A DNA stretch of 64,000 nt from Burkholderia sp. Leaf177 (GTDB lineage Bacteria > Pseudomonadota > Gammaproteobacteria > Burkholderiales > Burkholderiaceae): NCBI RefSeq assembly GCF_001424345.1, contig NZ_LMPF01000001.1:575751-639750 (forward strand), read 5' to 3'. Under the pieces are notes generated by a model. It searched no databases and had not been told where the DNA came from. It saw nothing but the letters and a program-made list of their open reading frames with translations. How positions within the stretch are numbered: the first letter of the stretch is position 1; each line of letters starts with the position of its first letter. Made by a program: the position numbers and the translations under genes. Below, piece after piece: positions 8,976-18,300 of the stretch.

Positions 8976-9953
8976 ATGGCAGAAGAAATTGCGATCCTCG
9001 ATATCCTCGAACGCCGCGCCAACAAACTGGCAAAACGCCGGCAGTTCTTCAGGAGCGCGGGCGGCCTGGGATTAGGGCTCGTCGGTGGCACGATACTCGG
9101 CGCATGCGGCGGCAGTTCAGGCGATAACGCCAACGCCCAAACAGGCCCGAGCGATGCAGACATTCTCAACTTCGCACTCAACCTCGAATACCTCGAAGCA
9201 AGCTTTTATGCCTATGCAGTGACAGGCGCTGGCTTGCCGGCCAACCTGATGAGCGGCGCGGGCACGCCCGGCACGGTCATCCCGGGGCAAAAGGTCGATT
9301 TCACCGGCGACCCGCTGGTAGGCGCGTACGCCGCTGAAATCGCCCGCGATGAACTCGAGCACGTCACCTTCCTGCGCACGGCGCTTGGCGGCGGCGCAGT
9401 GGCAATGCCGGCGCTCGATGTCGGCGGCACGAGCGCGACCGGCGCTTTCTCGCTGGCGGCACAAGCGGCCGGCGTGATTGGCCCGGGCCAGGTGTTCAAT
9501 CCGTACTCGAGCCCGACCAACTTCCTGATTGGCGCGTTCATCTTCGAGGACGTGGGTGTGACGGCTTACAAGGGCGCGTCGCCGTTGATCACGAACAAGA
9601 CGTATCTGGAGGCGGCCGCCGGCATTCTTGCGGCCGAGGCCTATCACGCCGGCCTGATCCGAACTGTGCTGTTCTCGCGCGGCATGACGACGCCTTCCAT
9701 CTATACGACCGTGCAGCAGATCTCCGATGCCCGCGATTCCCTCGACAGCTCGACGGACGTCGACCAGGGCATCACGGGCGCGGCGGCGGGAAGCTCGAAC
9801 ATCGTGCCGCTCGATGCAAACGGTCTTGCGTTCAGCCGCAGTTATGACGATGTCCTGAACATCGTGTATTTGAACAAGGGCGCGGTGACGCAGGGCGGGT
9901 TCTTCCCGGCTGGCGTGAATGGCACGTTGCACATGAGCAGCGCGTTCGCGTAA
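8976..9953 (+). CDS. Exported ferritin-like domain protein
   Basis: A 325-residue protein with an N-terminal export signal: KRRQFFRSAGG at residues 20-30 resembles a twin-arginine motif, followed by a glycine-rich hydrophobic stretch ending LGAC. It could therefore be a Tat-exported lipoprotein anchored at Cys44. The mature domain resembles the ferritin-like (Ferritin_2) family. Segments such as LNLEYLEASFYAYA, RDELEHVTFLR and AAEAYHAGLIR carry E/ExxH-type residues that could bind a diiron or manganese centre. Catalytic activity is unknown; relatives are annotated as desiccation-related or hypothetical proteins. AAGGAG about eight bases before the ATG supports the start. Confidence 0.85.
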   Translation: MAEEIAILDILERRANKLAKRRQFFRSAGGLGLGLVGGTILGACGGSSGDNANAQTGPSDADILNFALNLEYLEASFYAYAVTGAGLPANLMSGAGTPGTVIPGQKVDFTGDPLVGAYAAEIARDELEHVTFLRTALGGGAVAMPALDVGGTSATGAFSLAAQAAGVIGPGQVFNPYSSPTNFLIGAFIFEDVGVTAYKGASPLITNKTYLEAAAGILAAEAYHAGLIRTVLFSRGMTTPSIYTTVQQISDARDSLDSSTDVDQGITGAAAGSSNIVPLDANGLAFSRSYDDVLNIVYLNKGAVTQGGFFPAGVNGTLHMSSAFA

Positions 9954-10063
9954 GCGCTTGGAACTTGGGGTGGTTGGGTAAAGCAGGCAGCGCCGGTTCT
10001 CGCATGTGGGGTCATGCGAAACCCGGCGTTTTGTTCGGTCAATATTTGATTCGGGAGACGATC

Positions 10064-10186
10064 ATGAAAAACGTTTCTATTGGTGCATGGCGCGAGCGGA
10101 CGCGGCTCGGGATTGGAATATCGATCATCGCGGCCGGCGCCGGCTTGCAACTGCTTCAATGGCTTCATACCTCGATGCCCGGATAA
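10064..10186 (+). CDS. Small single-pass membrane protein, hypothetical
   Basis: Forty residues: a basic N-terminus (MKNVSIGAWRERTRLG), one hydrophobic helix (IGISIIAAGAGLQLLQWL) and a short tail. GGGAG about eight bases before the ATG is a good ribosome site. It lies 110 bases after the exported ferritin-like gene in the same direction. I do not recognise a family; translation is likely, function unknown. Confidence 0.55.
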   Translation: MKNVSIGAWRERTRLGIGISIIAAGAGLQLLQWLHTSMPG

Positions 10187-10332
10187 ATCCGCGCGCCATC
10201 GGCGCTTTCTCTCGTTCACGCTAAATCGACAACGCCGCGCCGCTCCCGCATAATTTGCAGCGCGCGTGCAAAACGCCACGCAGCACGGTGGGCGTCAGGT
10301 CGGTTCAGTCATAAAAACGGGAGAGGGCGCAG

Positions 10333-10917
<585 letters not shown>

Positions 10918-10980
10918 CAGCGGCTCTGACTCGCATGATCGGTGCTACGCTTGGGGCACGAAGTTCTCCGAGCGAAGCCC

Positions 10981-11460
10981 ATGTCATCTGCAATTACGTC
11001 TCGCGCAATACGCATTGGCGTTTTATCCGATACCCACAATCTCGTGCGCCCCGAAGCGCTTCAGGCGTTGCGCGGTTGCGAGCAGATCATTCACGCCGGC
11101 GACATCTGCAATCCCGCCGTGCTGGACATTCTCAATGAACTTGCGCCCGTCACCGCGGTGCGTGGCAATAACGATTCGGGCGGGCGTATCGATGATCTCC
11201 CGAAAGCGGTGACCATGCGTTTAGGAGAGAAGTCTGTTCACATCGTGCACGATATTGCCGATGTCCCCCGACGGCTCGATGGAATCGATGTCGTCATTAC
11301 GGGCCATTCGCACAAGCCGCTGGTCGAGCGGCGCGGCGCAACGCTCTTCCTCAATCCAGGAAGCGCGGGACCACGCCGCTTCAAATTGCCGATAACGCTC
11401 GGAATCATGACGATCGAAAGCGGCGAAGTGAACGTGGAAATCGTCACGCTGGTTGAGTGA
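10981..11460 (+). CDS. YfcE/MJ0936-type metallophosphoesterase
   Basis: A calcineurin-like phosphoesterase of 159 residues. All dinuclear-metal motifs are present: GVLSDTHN, HAGDI, RGNND, VHD and TGHSHKP, with a closing NPGSAGPRR. Small members hydrolyse phosphodiesters or cyclic nucleotides in vitro; the physiological substrate is unknown. I chose the ATG at 10981. An in-frame GTG at 10942 would add 13 residues that are not part of the domain. It ends shortly before a bidirectional terminator. Confidence 0.9.
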   Translation: MSSAITSRAIRIGVLSDTHNLVRPEALQALRGCEQIIHAGDICNPAVLDILNELAPVTAVRGNNDSGGRIDDLPKAVTMRLGEKSVHIVHDIADVPRRLDGIDVVITGHSHKPLVERRGATLFLNPGSAGPRRFKLPITLGIMTIESGEVNVEIVTLVE

Positions 11461-11473
11461 AACTCGCGAGCAC

Positions 11474-11515
11474 AAAAAAGAGGCCGTTCCCAATCAGGAA
11501 CGGCCTCTTTGTTTT
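11474..11515. terminator. Bidirectional Rho-independent terminator
   Basis: AAAGAGGCCGTTCC, loop CAATCA, GGAACGGCCTCTTT, flanked by A- and T-rich runs. It lies between the converging phosphoesterase and MFS genes. Confidence 0.92.
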
Positions 11516-11537
11516 GCTGGGTTTGCTAAAACCCGTT

Positions 11538-13004
11538 TCAAGCGTGCGCGGTCACATCCGGCAAACGCTCATCCATTTCAGCGGCTTCGCGCGCGCCGCG
11601 CATCACGGCATGCGCTTCAGAACGCGAACCGACCGACGGCGGCGATCCCTTTAACGGCTTTCTCGCAGTTTCATGCAGCGCGAACACGGAAACTATGCCA
11701 ATCACCGATGCGCCCATCAAGTAGTACGCGGGCATCATCAAATTTCCCGTCGATGAAACCAGCCATGCAGTCACCAGCGGTGTCGTGCCACCAAAAAGCG
11801 ATACCGAAACATTGAAGCCGATCGCAAGCGCGCCGTAGCGGATTTTTGTCGGAAACAGCGCCGGCAACGCGGAAGGCATTGCGCCGGTGAAGCACGACAG
11901 CAGCACACCAAGGATCAGCATGCCGCTGAAAATCGTCGTCACGTCGCCCATGCGGATCAGCGTGAGCGCGGGCATGGAAAGCAGCAGCAAGCCGACGCAT
12001 CCGAACATCATCACCGGCTTGCGCCCGATCTTGTCGGAAAGATGGCCGGCGAAAAGCGTCATCGGCATCATCAGCACCATGACGATCAGCACGATAAACA
12101 GTCCGTGCGTTTCATTGAACTTGAGCGTAGCCGAGAGATAGCTCGGCAGATATGACAGCGCCATGTAGTCGGTGACGTTGAAGATCAGCACGAGCCCGAC
12201 GCATTGCAGCATCGGCTTCCAGTTCTTTAGCAGCATGTCGCGAAACTGGTCCTTCGGTGTGCTGTGCGCTTCAGTTTCGCGCTTGTCGGCTTCACGCTGG
12301 AACGCCGGCGTTTCTTCGAGCTTCAAACGAATGTACAAGCCGATCAAACCGAGTGGCCCCGCGATCAGAAACGGAATGCGCCAACCCCACGAAAGCAGCG
12401 ATTGCTCGGTCATGGTCGCGGTCAATATCGCGACGCAACCCGCGCCGAGCACATAACCTACGAGCGTGCCGAATTCCAAAAAGCTGCCGAGGAAACCGCG
12501 CCGTTTGTCCGGCGCAAATTCCGCGATGAACGTCGCAGCGCCGCCGTATTCACCGCCCGTCGAAAAGCCTTGCAGCAAACGCGCGGCGAGCAACAAGATT
12601 GGCGCAAAAATACCGATGGTCCCATAAGCCGGAATCAAGCCGATGCAGAACGTGCCCACGGCCATCATGATCATCGTCATTGCAAGAACGCGCTTGCGGC
12701 CAATACGGTCGCCCAGCGGTCCGAACACCATGCCGCCGAGCGGACGTACGAGAAATGCCGCTGCGAACGTGCCGAAAGTGGCGATCAGCTGCGCGCCCGG
12801 ATTGCTCGACGGGAAAAACACTTTGCCGAGCGTCACCGCAATGTAGCTGTACACGCCGAAATCGAACCATTCCATCGCGTTGCCTATTGCCATGGCGCCG
12901 ACGGCGCGCTTGAGCAGGGCTTTATCGACGATGGTGATATCGGCAAGCGTCAGGTCTTTTTCGGGTTGGGGCTGCCGCCAGAGGCCGTCGTTCTGTGTTG
13001 CCAT
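11538..13004 (-). CDS. ProP-type MFS metabolite:H+ symporter
   Basis: A 488-residue, 12-helix major-facilitator carrier of the metabolite:proton symporter group (ProP, KgtP, ShiA). Signatures are AIGNAMEWFDFGVYSY in TM1, RPLGGMVFGPLGDRIGRKRVL in loop 2-3, LLAARLLQGFSTGGEYGGAATFIAEFAP in TM4-5, and a second GHLSDKIGRKPVM motif. Similarity to ProP suggests a compatible solute or dicarboxylate, but the substrate cannot be decided. The start at 13004 is preferred because GGAG lies ten bases upstream; the longer frame adds 22 unconvincing residues. It lacks the long C-terminal coiled coil of osmosensory E. coli ProP. Confidence 0.9.
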   Translation of the reverse strand: MATQNDGLWRQPQPEKDLTLADITIVDKALLKRAVGAMAIGNAMEWFDFGVYSYIAVTLGKVFFPSSNPGAQLIATFGTFAAAFLVRPLGGMVFGPLGDRIGRKRVLAMTMIMMAVGTFCIGLIPAYGTIGIFAPILLLAARLLQGFSTGGEYGGAATFIAEFAPDKRRGFLGSFLEFGTLVGYVLGAGCVAILTATMTEQSLLSWGWRIPFLIAGPLGLIGLYIRLKLEETPAFQREADKRETEAHSTPKDQFRDMLLKNWKPMLQCVGLVLIFNVTDYMALSYLPSYLSATLKFNETHGLFIVLIVMVLMMPMTLFAGHLSDKIGRKPVMMFGCVGLLLLSMPALTLIRMGDVTTIFSGMLILGVLLSCFTGAMPSALPALFPTKIRYGALAIGFNVSVSLFGGTTPLVTAWLVSSTGNLMMPAYYLMGASVIGIVSVFALHETARKPLKGSPPSVGSRSEAHAVMRGAREAAEMDERLPDVTAHA

Positions 13005-13555
13005 GTAAAAGAAGCTCCAGATGTGTCGCCGATCCGCTAGGGGGCGGGTGGGCGTGTGCGCAGGGCGCACGTTGCCGGAAAGTGCAGTTTCGCGACGAGG
13101 CGAGGCTCAGCCCATGAAGGAGCTGAGGGCCGGCCGGGCGCCGGACGCGTCGGCAATGCTCAGAGCAAAGCTTATGCCTCGCAACAATGGTCGCGAAATG
13201 GCACTTCGTGGGTACCGCTTGAATTGGTGGCTGGACACAATAAAACCCGTTCAACGCGGCGCGTGATGCGCGGCGGTACGGCTATTTGCTGTGTCGCGGA
13301 TCGAGAAGGCTCGGGAACAACATCCACGGGCTAATCAGACTGTGGAAGCCTTGACAATCGCTGGCCGGTACTCTTGATTGACGCCAGGGCGAGGTCTCGA
13401 TGACTTTTAGAGATGCTTCGCCATTCGTTCAATCGTGAGAAATTGACTTTGAGATGCAGTTGGAAAGAAGAAGATAATAGCACGATGGCAGAAGATGCGC
13501 AAATGGCCCGTCTTGGCGGGGACTTTGCGGTGGTCTTGGAACGTATCGCGCAAAT
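13005..13555. other. Intergenic region upstream of the MFS gene
   Basis: About 550 bases. It must hold the MFS promoter on the minus strand, but I could not assign hexamers. One weak plus-strand candidate is TTGAGA, 18 bases, GATAAT near 13448-13477, followed by a short frame at 13485-13634 that reads through the yggX terminator and 3' end; I do not call it a gene. No repeats or RNA genes were recognised. Confidence 0.45.
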
Positions 13556-13556
13556 G

Positions 13557-13582
13557 AAAAAGCCGGTCTCGAAAGACCGGCT
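13557..13582 (-). terminator. Rho-independent terminator of argA-yggX
   Basis: On the minus strand AGCCGGTCT, loop TTCG, AGACCGGCT runs into TTTTT. It lies 28 bases after the yggX stop codon. Confidence 0.88.
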
Positions 13583-13609
13583 CGTCACCAAAAAACGGCA
13601 GTTTCTGGC

Positions 13610-13885
13610 TCAGCTTTGTGCAGGAGGAACGTAGCCTTGAGCCGTGTCCGCGCCTTCGCCGAAAAAGTACTTTTCCGTTTGCTTAAGCAAGTACTGACGC
13701 GCGCGCGGATCGGCCATGTTCAGTCGGTTTTCGTTGATCAACATGGTTTGCTGCTTGAGCCAGCCTTGCCACGCTTCCTTCGATACCGTTTCATAAATTT
13801 TCTTGCCGAGTTCTCCCGGCAGCGGCGGAAAATCAAGTCCTTCGGCTTCTTTGCCGAGCTTCGCGCATTGAACCATTCGTGCCAT
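13610..13885 (-). CDS. yggX: Fe(2+)-trafficking / oxidative damage protection protein YggX
   Basis: A 91-residue protein starting [29 protein letters not shown]. The conserved Cys7, the PGELG element, [18 protein letters not shown] and FFGE near the end are diagnostic of YggX. The family protects iron-sulfur enzymes and DNA from oxidants, probably by handling labile iron. It is 94 bases downstream of argA on the same strand and probably shares its transcript, ending at the hairpin at 13557-13582. Confidence 0.96.
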   Translation of the reverse strand: MARMVQCAKLGKEAEGLDFPPLPGELGKKIYETVSKEAWQGWLKQQTMLINENRLNMADPRARQYLLKQTEKYFFGEGADTAQGYVPPAQS

Positions 13886-13979
13886 CTGTCATTCTCCTGT
13901 AGCGGGTTTTCTGGACGCTTCGTTCCGGCGGCGCATCGAGTGCGCGGCGATCGTTGCGAGGCGTCGCTGAATAGAGTGC

Positions 13980-15350
13980 TTAAAGCTGTTTCATCAGCAC
14001 GAGCGATTTGCGCTGCCAGTTATAAAGGCGGCGCCGGTCTTCGGGCAGATCATCCACGGTCACTTTCACGAAACCGCGCTTGAGAAACCAGTGCTCGGTA
14101 CGCGTGGTCAGCACGAAAATATGCGTGAGTCCGCGTGCACGTGCGCGTTGTTCGACACGCTTGAGCAGCCGTTCGCCGTCGCCGGCGCCTTGTGCTTCGG
14201 GCGAAACGGTGAGGCACGCCATTTCGCCGATACGTTCCTGCGTGTACGGATAAAGCGCCACGCAGCCGAACAGAACGCCGTCGTGCTCGATCACCGAAAA
14301 ATGATCGATGTCGCGTTCAATCTGATGCCGGCCACGCCGCACGAGCGTGCCATCCATTTCCAGCGGTTCGATCAGCGTCAAAATTCCGCCGACGTCATCC
14401 GGTGTGGCTTCCCGCAGGCTTTCCAGGTTCTCGTACGAGATCATCGTGCCGACGCCATCGTGCAGGAACAATTCCAGCAGAATGCTGCCGTCGAGCGCGT
14501 AAGGAATGATATGCGCCCGCGCCACGCCGCCCCGGCACGCGCGAATGGTGTGCTTCAGGTAGAACGCCGCGTCGCCTTGGAGCTCGCCGCTTTCGTGCAG
14601 GCGATAAGCGTCATCGAGCGACATTTCGCGCACGAGCTCGCCGTTTTCATCGACGAGACCCGGGGTTTCAGTCAGAAAAATGATCTTGTCGGCCCGCAAC
14701 GCGATGGCCGCCGCCGAAGCGACATCTTCCATCGACAAATTGAACGCTTCGCCCGTTGGCGAGAATCCAAGCGGGGAGAGCAATACGAGCTTGCTGCTGG
14801 TGAGCGAATGGCGGATGGAATCGCCGTCGATCTTGCGGACCACGCCCGTGTGCTGGAAGTCGACGCCATCCAGAATGCCGACCGGCCGCGCCGTCACGAA
14901 ATTGCCCGACACCACGCTGATATGCGCGTGCGCCATGGGCGTATTCGGCAAACCCTGACTGATCGCCGCTTCAATGTCGAGACGCACTTCGCCGGCGGCT
15001 TCTTTTGCCGATTCGAGCGCGCGGGCGTCGGTAATGCGCAATCCGTGCGAAAACTCGGACTCCACGCCATGCAGGTTCAGTTGCTCTTCGACCTGCGGTC
15101 GCGAACCGTGCACGAGCACCACGTGAATGCCCATGGCGTGCAACAGTCCGACGTCCTGGACCAGCGCGTTCAGCCTGCCTTCCTGCACCAACTCGCCGCC
15201 GAACGCGACCACGAAGGTCTTGTTCCGGAACGCGTGGATGTAGGGGGCGACGGAACGCATCCAGTCGACAAACTGGGCGTGTTGGTCAGGCGCTTCTGGC
15301 TCGGCGGAAACCGGCGGCTGCGCGGCGGGGAGGTCGGTCTGAGTATTCAT
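13980..15350 (-). CDS. argA: Amino-acid N-acetyltransferase (N-acetylglutamate synthase) ArgA
   Basis: Catalyses acetyl-CoA plus glutamate to N-acetylglutamate, the first step of arginine synthesis. The 456-residue chain has an amino-acid-kinase-like domain (about residues 35-300; FVVAFGGELVQEGRLNALVQDV, VLVHGSRPQVEEQL) that normally carries the arginine-inhibition site. A GNAT domain follows (about 310-450; CLTVSPEAQGAGDGERLLKRVE, the acetyl-CoA loop). The start MNTQTDLPAAQ at 15350 is chosen; the longer open frame upstream is antisense to hrpA and is rejected. Its start lies only 22 bases from that of divergent hrpA, so their promoters must overlap the coding regions. Confidence 0.96.
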   Translation of the reverse strand: MNTQTDLPAAQPPVSAEPEAPDQHAQFVDWMRSVAPYIHAFRNKTFVVAFGGELVQEGRLNALVQDVGLLHAMGIHVVLVHGSRPQVEEQLNLHGVESEFSHGLRITDARALESAKEAAGEVRLDIEAAISQGLPNTPMAHAHISVVSGNFVTARPVGILDGVDFQHTGVVRKIDGDSIRHSLTSSKLVLLSPLGFSPTGEAFNLSMEDVASAAAIALRADKIIFLTETPGLVDENGELVREMSLDDAYRLHESGELQGDAAFYLKHTIRACRGGVARAHIIPYALDGSILLELFLHDGVGTMISYENLESLREATPDDVGGILTLIEPLEMDGTLVRRGRHQIERDIDHFSVIEHDGVLFGCVALYPYTQERIGEMACLTVSPEAQGAGDGERLLKRVEQRARARGLTHIFVLTTRTEHWFLKRGFVKVTVDDLPEDRRRLYNWQRKSLVLMKQL

Positions 15351-15358
15351 GCCGGGAT

Positions 15359-15364
15359 TATAAT
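15359..15364 (+). promoter_or_regulatory. Candidate -10 element for hrpA
   Basis: A perfect TATAAT ends nine bases before the hrpA ATG at 15373, so a transcript started from it would begin at or within two bases of the start codon (leaderless). No good -35 is seen at the right spacing, so this could be chance. Confidence 0.3.
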
Positions 15365-15372
15365 GCTGCACT

Positions 15373-18300
15373 ATGCCGAATGCTTTTAAACGTCCCGCCA
15401 ATGCGGACAAGCTTGACCCCCAGGAGCAGTTGAAAAAGCTGCGTGAAGCCCTGCTGCGCGATGTTGCGGCGCGCGAAAGCGATGGCGAAAACGACCCGGA
15501 CGATTCCACCGATGAAGGCGTAAACCGCAAGAAGGAAGCGGCTGCGCGGCGGTTTGCGGGGGTATCGGGGAATGCGGGGGACGAGAAAAAACCGGGAGCG
15601 CCGAAGGCTACTTCTGGCCGCGTTGCGCCACAGCCTGCGCCGAAAAAAAATGTTGCGAAAGGCGTGGTGAAATCGCCAGCGGGAGTTTCAGGTTCGTCGG
15701 CTCCTTCTGCTCCTTCTGCGCAGCGTAAGGAAATTCGCGGCGGTTTGTCGGTGCTGGCTGAATTGGCGTCTTTGACGGGAACGTCGGGCCAAAGCGCTGC
15801 GCCTGATTCTTCAGCGGTCGCACCGCGCGCTGAACAAACACCCACGGAAAAGTTGACGGTAAAAAAAGCGGTTCGACCTCCAGTTACGGCACCTCCCGCG
15901 ACGCCTTTGGAAAAGCCGGTCCCGCAACGGCCCGAACACAAAGCGCCCAAGGGCATTGGTATGTCCGCGCCGGGAAGCGTCCGGCCAAGCCAGAGCGAGC
16001 GTAGGCAGAAGTCTTCAGAACCTCGTTCCGTCAACAAACCAGTTGATTTGCAGCGAGCGCGTTCTGAACCGAGGCCTCCGACACGCGCGCCGGAATCGCG
16101 AGAGAATCCGCAGCACGCGGCGTCAAAGCACGGTTCAAGACCTGAACCGCGTCCCGCGACACGTGCGCCTGAACCGGGAGCCAATCCGCAGCGCGCGCCT
16201 AAGGACGCAGGGCCAAAGCTAGGTTCGAGTCCGCAAAAGGCGCGCGGCGGCAATCGCCCCAACGTTGCGCCGCAGCCAGACGCAGCGGCGAATAACCTGC
16301 ATGACCGTAGCAAAACGAACGCGGACCAACCGCGCCAACCCGATACCGCGCCGCGCCGCGCGCGTCCCGAACGCGATCCGACACGCGACGCCGCGCGCCC
16401 GGTCCGCGTGATCGCACCAAACCTGATCCCGCCGATCCATTTTCCCGAGGCGCTCCCGGTTTCCGCTCGCCGCGACGAAATCGCCGCCGCGATCCAGGCG
16501 AACCAGGTTGTGATCGTCAGCGGCGAAACGGGTTCGGGCAAGACGACCCAGCTGCCGAAAATTTGCCTCGCACTCGGCCGCGGCCTCGGCGCGGGCGGCA
16601 CCGGCCTGATCGGGCATACGCAACCGCGGCGAATTGCAGCGTCGGCGACGGGACGGCGGATCGCCGAAGAACTCGGCACGCCATTTGGCGAGGTCGTGGG
16701 CTACAAGGTTCGCTTCACGGACAACCTCTCGCCGGGTGCATCGGTGAAACTGATGACAGACGGCATTTTGCTCGCCGAAACGCAGACCGATCCGCTGCTC
16801 GCCGCGTACGACACGATCATCATCGACGAGGCGCACGAGCGCAGCCTGAACATCGACTTCCTGCTCGGTTATCTGCGCGAAATCTTGCCGCGCCGGCCGG
16901 ATTTGAAGGTGATCGTGACGTCGGCGACCATCGATGCCGATCGCTTTGCCCGTCATTTCGGCAGCGACGAAAAACCCGCGCCGGTGATCGAGGTGAGCGG
17001 GCGTTTGTATCCGGTCGAAGTGCGCTATCGGCCGGTCGAGGAGACCAGCGCTGCGGTGAAATCGGCGCAAGGGACGAATGCGAGTCCGGCGACGGCCCAG
17101 AAAGACCGCCCGAAAAATCAGCGTGAAAACGATCGCGACCTGATGGAAGCCATCGTGGACGCCGTCGATGAACTCTGCCGCGAAGGTCCCGGCGACGTCC
17201 TCGTGTTCCTGCCCGGCGAGCGCGAAATTCGCGAAGCGGCCGAGGCGCTGCGCAAACATCATCCGCCGCATACGGAAATCCTCCCGCTGTTCGCGCGGCT
17301 TTCGGCGGCTGATCAGGAGCGTGTGTTCAAGTCATCGAACGCGCGCCGCATCGTGTTGTCGACGAACGTCGCGGAAACGTCGCTGACGGTGCCGGGCATT
17401 CGCTACGTTGTCGATACCGGCCTTGCGCGCGTGAAGCGCTACTCGTATAGAAACAAGGTCGAGCAGTTGCAGATCGAACCGATCTCGCAAAGCTCGGCGA
17501 ATCAGCGCGCGGGCCGCTGCGGCCGCGTGGCCGACGGCGTCTGTATTCGTCTCTACGAAGAGGACGATTACGCGCTGCGCACCCGCTTCACCGACCCGGA
17601 AATCCTGCGTTCTTCGCTGGCGTCCGTGATCTTGCGGATGAAGTCGCTGCATCTGACGGCCATCGAAACATTTCCGTTTCTCGAGCCGCCGCCAGGCCGA
17701 GCGATTGCAGACGGCTATCAATTGTTGAACGAACTTGGCGCTGTCGATGACGACAACGCCCTCACGCCGCTCGGCCGCGAACTCGCGCGTTTGCCGCTCG
17801 ATCCGCGCGTCGGCCGGATGATCCTGGCCGCGCGCGACCATCAGTCGTTGCGCGAAGTGTTGATCATCGCGAGCGCGTTGTCGGTTCAGGATCCGCGCGA
17901 CCGGCCTATCGAAGCGCAGGAGCAAGCCGATCTCGCGCACAAGAAATTCGCCGATGAACGCTCCGAATTCCTGCAATGGACAAAAATCTGGGCTTGGTTC
18001 GAGGACGCGATTGCGCACAAGAAGTCGAACAAGCAGCTCACCGATGCCTGCCGTGCCAACTTCCTGAACCATGTGCGATTGCGTGAATGGCGCGACGTGC
18101 ATTCGCAATTGCTGTCGGTCGTGCGTGAACACGGCTGGCGTCTCAATGAATCGGAAGCCACGTTCGAGCAGATTCACCTCGCGCTGCTGACCGGTTTGCT
18201 CGGCAATGTCGGTTTGAAAGCGGACGACGAACCGTATTACCTCGGCGCGCGCGGCATCAAGTTTTATCTGTGGCCGGGTTCGGCGTTGCTCAAGAAAGCC

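Noticed and set aside
13413..13634. Short plus-strand frame upstream of and overlapping yggX
   Set aside because: No ribosome site, overlaps the yggX terminator and 3' end, and the protein has no recognisable features. A weak promoter-like TTGAGA/GATAAT does precede it, so it is noted.
15351..16679. N-terminal extension of the argA reading frame (long minus-strand open frame)
   Set aside because: It is antisense to the hrpA 5' region, has no family match, and the conserved ArgA start is at 15350. High GC creates long shadow frames.
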